Assembly (NCBI GenBank): GCA_023259375.1
Contig: JAHFQC010000061.1
Span: 1 to 33,475, forward strand
Direction of reading: 5' to 3'
Length of the DNA stretch: 33,475 bases
Source of the DNA: Alphaproteobacteria bacterium
GTDB taxonomy: Bacteria; Pseudomonadota; Alphaproteobacteria; Micropepsales; Micropepsaceae
A program made the position numbers and the translations under genes. Below, one piece after another: positions 7,032 through 16,280 of this stretch. The first letter of the stretch is position 1; each line of letters begins with the position of its first letter. The notes under the pieces are model-generated. The model had not been told where the DNA came from. It worked only from the letters and a program-made list of their open reading frames with translations, and did not search any database.

Positions 7032-7385
7032 TCAGATCGTGTCGTAGAACATCGCGGTGAGTTCGCGAGCGCGGACCCCGTCGTCATGTGTAAGTTCGTC
7101 GAGCCCGAAAATCGGCGCGTTGCGGAATTGAGCCGCAGTGAGGGCAATGACGTAGCCCTGCTGGCCGGGATCGTAATCCAGCAGCCGCCACGGCACCGGA
7201 CTGCATTGCTGCCCCATGCCAGGAGAAAATCCCACCGCAATCACCGCGAAAACCAAACGGTCGGAAAGCTTGTCGAGCATTACGTCCTGGACGTGACCGA
7301 GCTTTTCACCGCCTGCCGCGAATACCGGCGTACCGACGACCTTGGATGTGAGAATGGCGTTGGTATGCCCCGACCGCGTCGGCAT
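7032..7385 (-). CDS. PRC-barrel domain protein
   Basis: 117 residues with a single PRC-barrel-like fold: SKVVGTPVFAAGGEKLGHVQDVMLDK near residues 13-38, then LVFAVIAVGF and PWRLLDYD. PRC-barrel proteins are small beta-sheet modules found in photosynthetic reaction-centre H subunits, RimM and many stress-induced alphaproteobacterial proteins; the function here is unknown. The frame is open to 7502, but ATG 7385 has AGAGGA at good spacing and removes an unrelated basic leader. It heads the minus-strand stress cluster, 31 bp downstream of an exact EcfG-type promoter. Confidence 0.83.
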   Translation of the reverse strand: MPTRSGHTNAILTSKVVGTPVFAAGGEKLGHVQDVMLDKLSDRLVFAVIAVGFSPGMGQQCSPVPWRLLDYDPGQQGYVIALTAAQFRNAPIFGLDELTHDDGVRARELTAMFYDTI

Positions 7386-7415
7386 GACGTTTCCTCTGGT
7401 AACGCTCGTTGCCAC

Positions 7416-7440
7416 AACGCTGCGGGATCGCCGCTGTTCC
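7416..7440 (-). promoter_or_regulatory. Putative EcfG promoter of the PRC-barrel/DUF6496 genes
   Basis: Minus strand: GGAAC (7440-7436), 16 bases, CGTT (7419-7416), an exact consensus match. The PRC-barrel ATG is at 7385. Confidence 0.6.
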
Positions 7441-7463
7441 GCCTTCTCGCGCGTTAGGTTGCC

Positions 7464-7883
7464 ATGGATGACGGAAGCGGGCGACGCGGATTTCTGAGGC
7501 AACTGGGTTCAGGCATCGTCACCGGCGCCGCCGACGACGATCCATCGGCCATCGCAACCTATGCAACGGCCGGTGCGAAATTCGGCTTCGCTTTCCTGTG
7601 GGTCGCCCTCGTCGTTCTGCCGATGATGTTCGCGGTCGTCTACCTGTCCGCAAAGCTTGGACGCGTTTACGGCAAAGGCCTGTTCGCCGTCATTTATGAC
7701 CACTATCCGAGGACGCTACTTTATCCGTTAATGCTCGGCGCGTTTCTCGGCAACGTGATCGAGGCGGCCGCCAATCTGGGCGGTATCGGAGCCACGTTGG
7801 CCCTGCTGATGCCACTCCCAATTCCCGCCATCGTGACGTTCGCAGCGTCGGCATTTCGGGTCGCGAGCTGGTTTGCACCGTAA
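7464..7883 (+). pseudogene. Truncated NRAMP-family metal transporter (N-terminal third only)
   Basis: 139 residues. Seen: GSGIVTGAADDDPSAIATY (residues 15-33), the first-helix NRAMP motif with the DP(S/G) metal site, then three further hydrophobic segments, the last ending near PLPIPAIVTFAASAF. Full NRAMP transporters of Mn2+/Fe2+ have 400 or more residues and 11 helices; here the similarity stops at about residue 128 and a stop follows. No continuation is visible in the other frames before the glgE promoter at 7901. The protein would lack the second half of the metal site (helix 6), so it is probably a remnant, though it keeps a plausible start and open frame. Confidence 0.7.
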
Positions 7884-7900
7884 ACCGGCACCGCAGTGAA

Positions 7901-7926
7901 GGAACTTTGCGGCGCTGACGGCCGTT
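7901..7926 (+). promoter_or_regulatory. Putative EcfG promoter of the glgE-treY operon
   Basis: GGAAC (7901-7905), 17 bases, CGTT (7923-7926): an exact match. It starts 18 bp after the NRAMP remnant stop, and the glgE GTG lies at 7955 with GAGGG at 7944-7948. Confidence 0.62.
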
Positions 7927-7954
7927 AGTCAGCCGCGACAGCCGAGGGAATGCT

Positions 7955-10855
7955 GTGTCTCCTCCCCGTATCTGCCATACCGGAACCACCGTGCCCGAAC
8001 CGGCGCATCTGATGGCGCTCGATTTCGATCACGTCCTGGCGGACGGGTATCGTGACGGACGCAGCAGCCCCCGGCCGGTCGACGGGCTAAAGCTGCTGCT
8101 CGAAATCGATATGGCAAATCTGCCGGACGATCACCCAATGGCGGGTGTCGACGATACCGAGACCCGGGTCGGTTGGTGGAAGGACGCGCTGCGCGAACGC
8201 CTTGAGGAGGGTGTCGCGGGCTTTCGCTTTCTCGAACCCCTCAAGACAAACGGTGTGATGCGACGGGTGGTTGGTGAAACGCGTGATCGCGTTCCCGAAG
8301 CACTCTTCATCCTCAACACCCCCGGGGTGGCGTGGAACGACCTTGCCATGCTCAAGGGATGCAACTTCGACTATTGCGTGTCGTCGCTGCCATGGTGGGA
8401 TTTGCGGGCACCCTGGCTGGCGGAAGAATACGCGGCGTTGCGATCCGTCGCGCCGGTGATCGCCATGACCGACCTGCCGGGCCAGGCTGCGCATGAAAGC
8501 GCAGAGGTTCGGCGGGCACGCTTGCTGCTCGCAGCCGTTTCCGGATCGGGTGTTATTACCGGCGCCGAAAACGCCGTCGAACTCTCGGACACCGTCCAGG
8601 CCATGAACGTACTGGCCGCTTGCGATCCCGTGGTCGCCGCGCCGGGGACTCTGAAAGTGTTTTCCTCGGCCTCCCGCACGGTGGTATTGCGCAGCGGCGA
8701 TGAGGAAGCGCTGGTTGCAGTGGTCGGCCTCAACGGCGCACCGGCCGACCGGCTCGACCGCACTGTGATCGCCGATCTCGACGAATGGTCGACTCTGGAA
8801 CCCGTGGTGATGCGGCAGAGCGACGATCCTGCGCGCCGCCCGGGCATGACGCGCCTTTATCGTGCCCGCAGAGCCAAACCCGTGCGCCGCATCCGCGCGT
8901 TGACAGCCCAGAAAGCCGCGCGCGAACCTCGGGTCATCATCGGGGACGTGATGCCTGCGGTCGAGGGCGGACGATACCCTGCGAAACGCTTGGTGGGTGA
9001 GACCGTACGCATCGAAGCGACGATCTACAGCGACGGTCATCCGGTGCTCACCGCCGAGGTCTCCTCACGTGCCGAAGACGAGCGCGAGGCGCAAGTGCGC
9101 CCCATGACACTGATCGCAAACGATCGCTGGATCGTCGATCTGCCACTGCTGCGACCGGGCCGGCATGTGTTTGCGGTCGAGGCATGGATCGATGCTTACA
9201 GCACCTTCGTCCGTGACATCACCAAGAAACATGATGCCGGGAAGGATATTCGCCTCGACCTGAAGGAAGGTTGCGCCCTGATCGACGCGGCGAGGCAGCA
9301 CGCCCCGGCTGGGCTGCGCAGCGCCCTCGAAACCATAGCGGCGCACGCGGGCCGTTCAACACCGGCCGAGCAGCACGCGCTCCTAACTGCGCCCGAGACG
9401 ATTGAGGCGATGCGGCTCGCGGCGCCGCGCACCTTCCGCACCGAAAGCGGGCCCTACCCGATCGATGCCGACCGCAAGGCCGCCGGCTTTGCCGCGTGGT
9501 ACGAGATATTCCCACGCTCCGCCGACGGGCAACGTCACGGCACATTTCGCGACGTCATCGCGCAACTCCCGCACATCACCGCGATGGGGTTCGATGTACT
9601 CTATCTGCCGCCGATCCATCCTATCGGCCGCACCAACCGGAAAGGCCGCAACAATACCCTGGTCGCCATGCCGGATGACGTCGGATCGGCCTACGCGATC
9701 GGCTCTCCCGAAGGCGGACACGATGCTATCCATCCTGAATTGGGTACCGAGGACGACTTCCGTGCGTTGGTCGCCGCAGCAAAAGCAGCCGGCATGGAGA
9801 TCGCGCAGGATTTCGCCGTGCAGTGTTCGCCCGACCATCCCTGGCTGAAAGAGCACCCAGGCTGGTTCGAGTGGCGCCCCGACGGATCGATCAAATATGC
9901 CGAGAACCCGCCCAAGGTCTACGAAGACATCGTCAACGTCGATTTCTACGCCAAGGGCGCCGTGCCCGGTCTTTGGCTGGCACTGCGCGATGTGATCCTG
10001 CACTGGATCGGCGAAGGCGTCCGCATCTTCAGGGTCGACAATCCGCATACCAAGCCGTTCGCATTCTGGGAATGGCTGATCGCCGACATCCGGGCCGCGT
10101 ACCCCGATGTGATCTTCCTGGCCGAAGCCTTTACCCAGCCGGCAATCATGTACCATCTCGGCAAGGTCGGATTCTCCCAGTCGTATACGTATTTCACGTG
10201 GCGCAATACCAAAGCCGAGCTAACCGAATACATCGAAGAGATCGCAACCCCGCCGGTCAGCGCCTTCTTCCGTCCGCATTTCTTCGTCAACACACCGGAT
10301 ATCAATCCTCTCTTTCTGCAAACATCGGGACGTCCCGGATTTCTCATCCGCGCCGCATTGGCGGCGACATTATCCGGACTGTGGGGCATGTTCTCCGGCT
10401 TCGAACTCTGCGAAGCGGCGGCACTGCCGGGACGCGAGGAATACCTCGACTCGGACAAATACGCCGTCCGGCCGCGCGACTGGAACGCGCCGGGCAATAT
10501 CGTCCGCGAGATCGCCCAACTTAATCGCTTGCGCAAATCCGAGCCGGGACTGCAATCACATCTCGGAACGACGTTCTACAACGCATTCAACGATAACGTC
10601 CTCTATTACGGCAAGCACCCGCTGGGACACGAGCATCGCGTTCTGGTTCTGGTCAGCCTCGATCCCCACAACAACCAGCCGGTCACGTTCGAAGTGCCGC
10701 TCTGGGAATGGGGTCTCGCGGATACCGATGTCGTTACCGCCGAAGACCTGCTCACCGGCTCGAGGTTTGTCTGGCACGGCAAGCTGCAGCAGGCGGTCCT
10801 TACGCCCGACAATCCCTATCTCATCTGGCGCATAGCCCCGGAGCCCCGCGCATGA
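7955..10855 (+). CDS. glgE: Alpha-1,4-glucan:maltose-1-phosphate maltosyltransferase GlgE, with degenerate N-terminal GH13-like domain
   Basis: 966 residues, GTG start with GAGGG six bases upstream. Known reaction: transfers maltose from maltose 1-phosphate to the end of an alpha-1,4-glucan. Seen: residues about 320-450 are the GlgE N-terminal domain, then the GH13 barrel ([10 protein letters not shown], then [13 protein letters not shown]), with nucleophile D695 in [10 protein letters not shown] and acid E724 in LAEAFTQP; their 29-residue spacing equals that known for Streptomyces GlgE. Residues about 20-260 form an extra domain that mirrors part of a GH13 barrel ([12 protein letters not shown], then GFRFLEPLK, then ILNTPG), but L93 and N121 stand where catalytic Asp and Glu should be. 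The stop overlaps the treS/mak start by ATGA. Ordinary GlgE is about 660-700 residues, so the extension is substantial. Confidence 0.93.
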   Translation: MSPPRICHTGTTVPEPAHLMALDFDHVLADGYRDGRSSPRPVDGLKLLLEIDMANLPDDHPMAGVDDTETRVGWWKDALRERLEEGVAGFRFLEPLKTNGVMRRVVGETRDRVPEALFILNTPGVAWNDLAMLKGCNFDYCVSSLPWWDLRAPWLAEEYAALRSVAPVIAMTDLPGQAAHESAEVRRARLLLAAVSGSGVITGAENAVELSDTVQAMNVLAACDPVVAAPGTLKVFSSASRTVVLRSGDEEALVAVVGLNGAPADRLDRTVIADLDEWSTLEPVVMRQSDDPARRPGMTRLYRARRAKPVRRIRALTAQKAAREPRVIIGDVMPAVEGGRYPAKRLVGETVRIEATIYSDGHPVLTAEVSSRAEDEREAQVRPMTLIANDRWIVDLPLLRPGRHVFAVEAWIDAYSTFVRDITKKHDAGKDIRLDLKEGCALIDAARQHAPAGLRSALETIAAHAGRSTPAEQHALLTAPETIEAMRLAAPRTFRTESGPYPIDADRKAAGFAAWYEIFPRSADGQRHGTFRDVIAQLPHITAMGFDVLYLPPIHPIGRTNRKGRNNTLVAMPDDVGSAYAIGSPEGGHDAIHPELGTEDDFRALVAAAKAAGMEIAQDFAVQCSPDHPWLKEHPGWFEWRPDGSIKYAENPPKVYEDIVNVDFYAKGAVPGLWLALRDVILHWIGEGVRIFRVDNPHTKPFAFWEWLIADIRAAYPDVIFLAEAFTQPAIMYHLGKVGFSQSYTYFTWRNTKAELTEYIEEIATPPVSAFFRPHFFVNTPDINPLFLQTSGRPGFLIRAALAATLSGLWGMFSGFELCEAAALPGREEYLDSDKYAVRPRDWNAPGNIVREIAQLNRLRKSEPGLQSHLGTTFYNAFNDNVLYYGKHPLGHEHRVLVLVSLDPHNNQPVTFEVPLWEWGLADTDVVTAEDLLTGSRFVWHGKLQQAVLTPDNPYLIWRIAPEPRA

Positions 10856-13800
10856 ACATTCGGCTCGATCCCAACCTGCTTCGCACGTCGGCTGCTTCGC
10901 CGTTGACCGAGGATCCCTTGTGGTACAAGGACGCCGTCATTTACCAGTTGCACGTCAAGTCGTTCTTTGACGCCAACAACGACGGCATCGGCGACTTTTC
11001 CGGCCTGATCGAGAAGCTGGACTATCTCGCCGGCCTCGGCGTGAATGTTCTCTGGCTGCTGCCATTCTATCCCTCGCCGCGACGCGACGACGGCTATGAC
11101 ATCTCCGATTACACCGATGTCCACCCCGAATACGGCACCATCGAAGATGTGCAACGCTTCATCGCCGAGGCTCACATCCGCGGTATCCGGGTGATCACCG
11201 AATTGGTCATCAATCATACCTCCGATCAGCATCCGTGGTTCCAGCGCGCCCGCAAAGCCCCGCCCGGATCGCCCGAACGCGATTTCTATGTCTGGTCGGA
11301 CAGCGACAAGAAGTATGCCGGCACGCGTATCATTTTTCTCGATACCGAGAAGTCGAACTGGACCTGGGACGAGGACGCGAAGGCCTATTACTGGCACCGC
11401 TTCTATTTCCACCAGCCCGACCTCAACTTCGATAATCCTCTCGTCTTCGAGGAATGCCTGAAAATCCTGCGCTTCTGGCTGGATATGGGCGTTGACGGGC
11501 TGCGGCTGGATGCCGTGCCGTATCTCGTCGAGCGCGAAGGGACCAACAATGAAAATCTTCCAGAAACGCACGACATCCTGAAGCGCATCCGCGCCGAGGT
11601 CGATGCGCGCTATCCCGGGCGGGTGCTGCTGGCCGAAGCGAACCAATGGCCGGAGGACATCCAGCAGTATTTCGGCAACGACGACGAATGCCATATGCTG
11701 TTCCACTTCCCGCTGATGCCGCGCATGTACATGGCGCTGGCGCAGGAAGACCGCTTTCCGGTCACCGACATTTTGCGGCAGACGCCCGATGCGCCTCCCA
11801 ACTGCCAGTGGACGACGTTTCTGCGCAACCACGACGAGCTCACCCTCGAGATGGTGACCGACCGTGAGCGCGATTACCTGTGGAACACCTACGCCTCCGA
11901 CCGCCGCGCCAGACTGAATCTCGGCATCCGCCGGCGCCTTGCGCCGCTGATGGAACGCGACTTCCGGCGCATCGAGTTGATGAACGCCCTGCTCCTGACC
12001 ATCATGGGAACGCCTGTGCTCTATTACGGCGACGAGATCGGGATGGGCGACAACATCCATCTCGGCGACCGCGACGGCGTGCGTACCGCCATGCAGTGGA
12101 GCCCCGACCGCAACGGCGGGTTCTCGCGCGCCGACGCGGAGTCGCTGGTGGTTCCGGTGATTTCCAACCCGCTCTACGGCTATCAGGCGGTCAATGTCGA
12201 GACGCAATGGCGCGATCCTCATTCGCTCATGAACAGAATTCGCCGCGGGCTCGTCGTTCGTGGCCAGCACAAGGCGTTTGGGCGAGGCGGCTTGCGCTTC
12301 CTGCGGCCGGCCAACCGCAAGGTGCTCGCCTACCTGCGCGAATATGACGGCGAAGCGATCCTGTGCGTCGCCAACGTGTCTCGCACGGCACAGGCGGTCG
12401 AACTCGATCTTTCCGAATTCACCGGCCGCACGCCGGTGGAACTCTCCGGCAACGTTGCCTTCCCCAAGATCGGGCAGCTCACATATCTTCTGACCTTGCC
12501 GCCGTTCGGCTTCTATTGGTTCGCGCTCAGCGCCGATACGAACCAGCCATCATGGAGCACATCCACCGACGAAAACCTCGCCGAACACTATACGTTCGTG
12601 CTGCGGTCCAGCCTGAGCGGTATTCTCGAGGGACGCTCACGCGATGTTCTGGAAAAGGACATCTTGCCCGGCTATCTGGCGCAACGGAGATGGTTTCAGC
12701 AGAAATCGAACGAGAATCCGCGCGTGCGTGTCTGCACCGCCATCCCCCTTTCTCGCACGGATGTCGTTTTTGCCGAAGTGTCGGCAACGGTTGGAGAGAG
12801 CGAAAGTCGCTATGCCATGCCGCTGGCGGTCTCCTGGGAGGACGAAGCGTCGAGCCCACAGGAGTCCCGGTTAGCCCTCGCCCGGGCCCGGCAGCGCGCT
12901 CGCGTCGGACTCCTAACCGACGGCTGCGCCACTCCGAAATTCGTCCGCAGCGTCTTAACTGCACTGGCGGAGGGTAGTCGACTCCAATGGGATGGCGACG
13001 AACTGGTATTCACGGCGCAACCGGGATTCACGCTCCCCGATGAAGCGGCCGAGATCCAATGGCTGGGAGGCGACACCTCCAATTCCGCCGTCATGGTCGG
13101 GCGCAGCGTCATGCTGAAGATCTTCCGCCGTTTGGTGAACGGCATCCATCCCGAGGAAGAGATGGTAAAGGAGCTGACCCGCCGCGGTTTCTCCGGCATC
13201 GCTTCGCTGCTCGGCGAAGTTTCCCACCAGCATTCCGATGGCAGCTCCGCAACGGTGATGGTGGCGCAGCGCTTTATCGAGAACCAAGGCGACGGCTTCC
13301 ATTGGTCGGTCGAGCAAGCCAAGCGTCTACTCGATGATCGCACGGCGGCGGAAGAAGGCCATGACGGCTTCAAAACCGTGGCGCATTTCGTTTGCGTCAC
13401 CGGACAACGGCTCGGCGAAATGCATCGCGAGCTGGGGCAACCCAGCGACAATCCGGATTTCGCGCCGACATCCGCGACGGACGACGTCATCGCAGGCTGG
13501 CGTGAATATGCCCACCGCCAAGTCTTTGCCGCGCTCGATCTCCTCGATGGCCGCGATCTCGGCAGCGATGCCGAAGCAGTACGCACGCTGTTGGAAGGTC
13601 GCGAAGCGCTGATGAATGGGATAGATGCCGCTCTCGCCGCAGGACTTGGAAGCCAACTGATCCGCATCCATGGAGATCTTCACCTTGGTCAGGTTCTCGT
13701 TGCGGCGGGAGACGCGGTGCTTGTCGATTTCGAAGGCGAACCGCTGAAGCCGATATCGGAACGCCGCGCCAAGAACAGTCCCATGCGCGATGTCGCCGGC

Positions 13801-14100
13801 ATGCTGCGTTCGTTCAGCTATGTGGTCTGGACGGCGTTACGAACCTCTCCTGCGACGGCTCAAGTGGATGTAGATGCCCTCCTCACCAGCTTCGAAACAC
13901 GTTCGGCCGCGGCGTTCATGGAAGGATATGTGCGCGGACGCGGCAAGCCGCTGGAGCCCTACGAGGAGCGGCTTCTGCATGTCTTCTCGCTGGAGCGTGC
14001 CGCGTACGAGATCGGCTACGAGATCGCCAACCGGCCCGACCAGCTCGGCGTACCGCTGGCCGGGTTTCTCAATCTTGCCGCAACCATTTCCCAAACGTGA
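10852..14100 (+). CDS. treS: Trehalose synthase / maltokinase fusion (TreS-Mak)
   Basis: 1082 residues. The N-terminal part (about 1-550) is GH13 trehalose synthase, which isomerises trehalose and maltose: [18 protein letters not shown], nucleophile D220 in [10 protein letters not shown], acid E262 in [10 protein letters not shown], and D328 in RNHDELT. The C-terminal part (about 590-1082) is maltokinase, an aminoglycoside-phosphotransferase-like fold, with HGDLHLGQ (H940, D942) and DFEGEP, which phosphorylates maltose to the GlgE donor maltose 1-phosphate. The fused form is common in bacteria with the GlgE pathway. The frame extends back to 10708, but ATG 10852 overlaps the glgE stop and begins just before the first family match. 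Confidence 0.95.
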   Translation: MNIRLDPNLLRTSAASPLTEDPLWYKDAVIYQLHVKSFFDANNDGIGDFSGLIEKLDYLAGLGVNVLWLLPFYPSPRRDDGYDISDYTDVHPEYGTIEDVQRFIAEAHIRGIRVITELVINHTSDQHPWFQRARKAPPGSPERDFYVWSDSDKKYAGTRIIFLDTEKSNWTWDEDAKAYYWHRFYFHQPDLNFDNPLVFEECLKILRFWLDMGVDGLRLDAVPYLVEREGTNNENLPETHDILKRIRAEVDARYPGRVLLAEANQWPEDIQQYFGNDDECHMLFHFPLMPRMYMALAQEDRFPVTDILRQTPDAPPNCQWTTFLRNHDELTLEMVTDRERDYLWNTYASDRRARLNLGIRRRLAPLMERDFRRIELMNALLLTIMGTPVLYYGDEIGMGDNIHLGDRDGVRTAMQWSPDRNGGFSRADAESLVVPVISNPLYGYQAVNVETQWRDPHSLMNRIRRGLVVRGQHKAFGRGGLRFLRPANRKVLAYLREYDGEAILCVANVSRTAQAVELDLSEFTGRTPVELSGNVAFPKIGQLTYLLTLPPFGFYWFALSADTNQPSWSTSTDENLAEHYTFVLRSSLSGILEGRSRDVLEKDILPGYLAQRRWFQQKSNENPRVRVCTAIPLSRTDVVFAEVSATVGESESRYAMPLAVSWEDEASSPQESRLALARARQRARVGLLTDGCATPKFVRSVLTALAEGSRLQWDGDELVFTAQPGFTLPDEAAEIQWLGGDTSNSAVMVGRSVMLKIFRRLVNGIHPEEEMVKELTRRGFSGIASLLGEVSHQHSDGSSATVMVAQRFIENQGDGFHWSVEQAKRLLDDRTAAEEGHDGFKTVAHFVCVTGQRLGEMHRELGQPSDNPDFAPTSATDDVIAGWREYAHRQVFAALDLLDGRDLGSDAEAVRTLLEGREALMNGIDAALAAGLGSQLIRIHGDLHLGQVLVAAGDAVLVDFEGEPLKPISERRAKNSPMRDVAGMLRSFSYVVWTALRTSPATAQVDVDALLTSFETRSAAAFMEGYVRGRGKPLEPYEERLLHVFSLERAAYEIGYEIANRPDQLGVPLAGFLNLAATISQT

Positions 14101-14135
14101 GGAACACGCCAACAACACCGTCCAAGGCAACCGTG

Positions 14136-14161
14136 GGAACCGCACAGGCGTTACAGCTGTT
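14136..14161 (+). promoter_or_regulatory. Weak EcfG-like motif ahead of glgX
   Basis: GGAAC (14136-14140), 17 bases, TGTT (14158-14161). One mismatch, in the 89-bp gap that is the only real break in the operon. It may add internal transcription of glgX-treZ-treY. Confidence 0.25.
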
Positions 14162-14189
14162 CGTCGACGTCAACGGAGGGTCATAACGC

Positions 14190-16280
14190 ATGCCATTTAC
14201 GCCCGGGAGACTAGAGCCGGGTGCTCCCACACCGCTGGGCGCAACATGGGACGGTTTGGGTGTTAACTTTGCGATTTTCTCTGCCAATGCGACGGCGGTG
14301 GAGCTTTGCCTCTACAACGGCGCCAATCGCGAAGTAGACCGCCTCAATCTTCCCGAGCGCACCGATCAGGTCTGGCACGGCTATCTGCCGGGGGCCGGAC
14401 CGGGCACCATCTACGGCTATCGCGTCCACGGTCCCTACAAGCCGGAGGAAGGGCACCGCTTCAATCCCAACAAGCTGCTGCTTGATCCGTATGCGAAGGA
14501 CTTTTTCGGCCAGCTGCGGTGGAGCGACATGATGTTCGGCTACCGCCTGCACTCTGCGCGCGGCGATCTCAGCTTCGACCGGCGCGACAGCGGTCCCGGC
14601 ATGGTCAAGGCGGTCGTTACGGCCGAGAACTACATCTGGGGCGACGACAAGCCGCCGGCCACGCCGTGGGGCGACACCGTCATCTACGAAGCCCACGTCA
14701 AGGGACTGACCAAGCTCTTCGAGGACGTGCCGGAGCGTTTCCGCGGCACCTATGCGGCGCTCGGCCATCCGGCGGTGATCGACCATCTGAAACGGCTCGG
14801 CATAACCGCCATCGAGCTGATGCCGGTACATGCCTTTCTCCAAGACCGTCATCTGATCGATAAGGGGCTGCGCAACTATTGGGGCTACAACACGCTCGGC
14901 TTTTTCACCCCGGAGCCGGGGTATATGAGCGGCGGCGGCACCAACGAACTTCGCGCCGCCATTCGCCGCCTGCACCGTGCCGGGATCGAGGTACTGCTCG
15001 ACGTCGTCTACAACCACACCTGCGAAGGCAGCGAACTGGGACCGACCCTGTCGTGGCGGGGTATCGACAACGCCAGCTATTACCGTCTGGTCGACGGCAA
15101 TGCGCGCCATACCATCAATGACACCGGCACCGGTAACGTCCTCGATATGGCGAGCCCGCGGGCGCTGCAAATGGTGCTGGATTCGCTGCGCCACTTTGTC
15201 GAGTCCTATCACGTCGACGGCTTCCGTTTCGATCTCGGCGCCACCCTCGGCCGCGAACACTCCGGCTTCGATCCGAACAGCGGCTTCTTTGACGCCATCC
15301 GGCAGGACCCGGTGCTCAACAAAGTTAAGTTGATCTCCGAGCCCTGGGATATCGGTCCCGGCGGTTACCAACTCGGCAATCATCCGCCGCCGTTCGGCGA
15401 ATGGAACGACCGCTATCGCGATACCGTGCGGCGCTATTGGCGTGGCGACGGTGGCCAGCGCCCCGAACTGGCCCGCCGCCTTTCGGGGTCGGCTGACATC
15501 TTCGCGTCGCGCCGGCCGACCGCCTCGATCAACTACCTCGCCAGCCATGATGGCGCGCCTCTCGGCGATCTCGTGATGTACGAAGGAAAGCACAACGAGG
15601 CCAATGGCGAGGATAATCGCGACGGCGCCTCCGATAACCTGTCGTGCCACTGGGGCGTGGAAGGGCCGAGCGATGAGGAGCCGATTGTCACACTGCGCGA
15701 GCGGGTCAAACGCTCGATGCTGCTCAGCCTGTTCGCTTCGCTGGGCACGCCGATGCTTTTGGCCGGCGACGAGTTCGGCAACTCGCAAGGCGGCAACAAC
15801 AACGCCTATTGCCAGGACGACGAGATTTCCTGGCTCGACTGGGCACGGCTGAAATCGCCGGCAGGATCCGCCCAGGCGGAATTCACCGCGCGCCTGATTT
15901 CATTACGCAAACACTACGCCGGATTGCGCAGCGCGAAATTCCTGTTTGGCGAAGAGACAAGCCCAGGATTTCGCAACCTCGACTGGCTGGATGAGCGCGG
16001 CAATTCTCTGAACGAAGACGACTGGGCCAACGGCGAAGGACGGGCGCTTATCATGCGCCGGGCGCTGTGGGACGGCGACGGAAAAATCGAAGTGCTGTCG
16101 CTGCTGCTCAACGGATCGGAAAAGGCGATCGAGTTCTCGCTGCATTCGAACTGGCCATGGATGCTGTTGGTGGACACGGCTTATCCGGAGCGCGAAGCGG
16201 GACCCTACGAAGGTGCGACCTACACGGTCGAAGATCGTAGTGCCGCCCTGTTTACGGCCCTCGTGGAGCCGCCGAAATGA
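14190..16280 (+). CDS. glgX: Glycogen debranching enzyme GlgX
   Basis: 696 residues, the usual GlgX length. It hydrolyses alpha-1,6 branches of glycogen left by phosphorylase or other trimming. Seen: N-terminal carbohydrate-binding module 48 (GATWDGLGVNFAIFSANA), then the GH13 barrel with DVVYNHTCEG, nucleophile D348 in FRFDLGATLGR, acid E384 in LISEPWDIG, and D454 in SHDGAPL. ATG 14190 is preceded by GGAGGG at 14175-14180. It starts 89 bp after treS/mak and its stop overlaps treZ by ATGA. In this operon it would supply linear glucan chains for TreY. Confidence 0.95.
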   Translation: MPFTPGRLEPGAPTPLGATWDGLGVNFAIFSANATAVELCLYNGANREVDRLNLPERTDQVWHGYLPGAGPGTIYGYRVHGPYKPEEGHRFNPNKLLLDPYAKDFFGQLRWSDMMFGYRLHSARGDLSFDRRDSGPGMVKAVVTAENYIWGDDKPPATPWGDTVIYEAHVKGLTKLFEDVPERFRGTYAALGHPAVIDHLKRLGITAIELMPVHAFLQDRHLIDKGLRNYWGYNTLGFFTPEPGYMSGGGTNELRAAIRRLHRAGIEVLLDVVYNHTCEGSELGPTLSWRGIDNASYYRLVDGNARHTINDTGTGNVLDMASPRALQMVLDSLRHFVESYHVDGFRFDLGATLGREHSGFDPNSGFFDAIRQDPVLNKVKLISEPWDIGPGGYQLGNHPPPFGEWNDRYRDTVRRYWRGDGGQRPELARRLSGSADIFASRRPTASINYLASHDGAPLGDLVMYEGKHNEANGEDNRDGASDNLSCHWGVEGPSDEEPIVTLRERVKRSMLLSLFASLGTPMLLAGDEFGNSQGGNNNAYCQDDEISWLDWARLKSPAGSAQAEFTARLISLRKHYAGLRSAKFLFGEETSPGFRNLDWLDERGNSLNEDDWANGEGRALIMRRALWDGDGKIEVLSLLLNGSEKAIEFSLHSNWPWMLLVDTAYPEREAGPYEGATYTVEDRSAALFTALVEPPK

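Noticed and set aside
14211..15788. 525-codon open frame on the minus strand opposite glgX
   Set aside because: Antisense shadow of glgX, which has all catalytic motifs.
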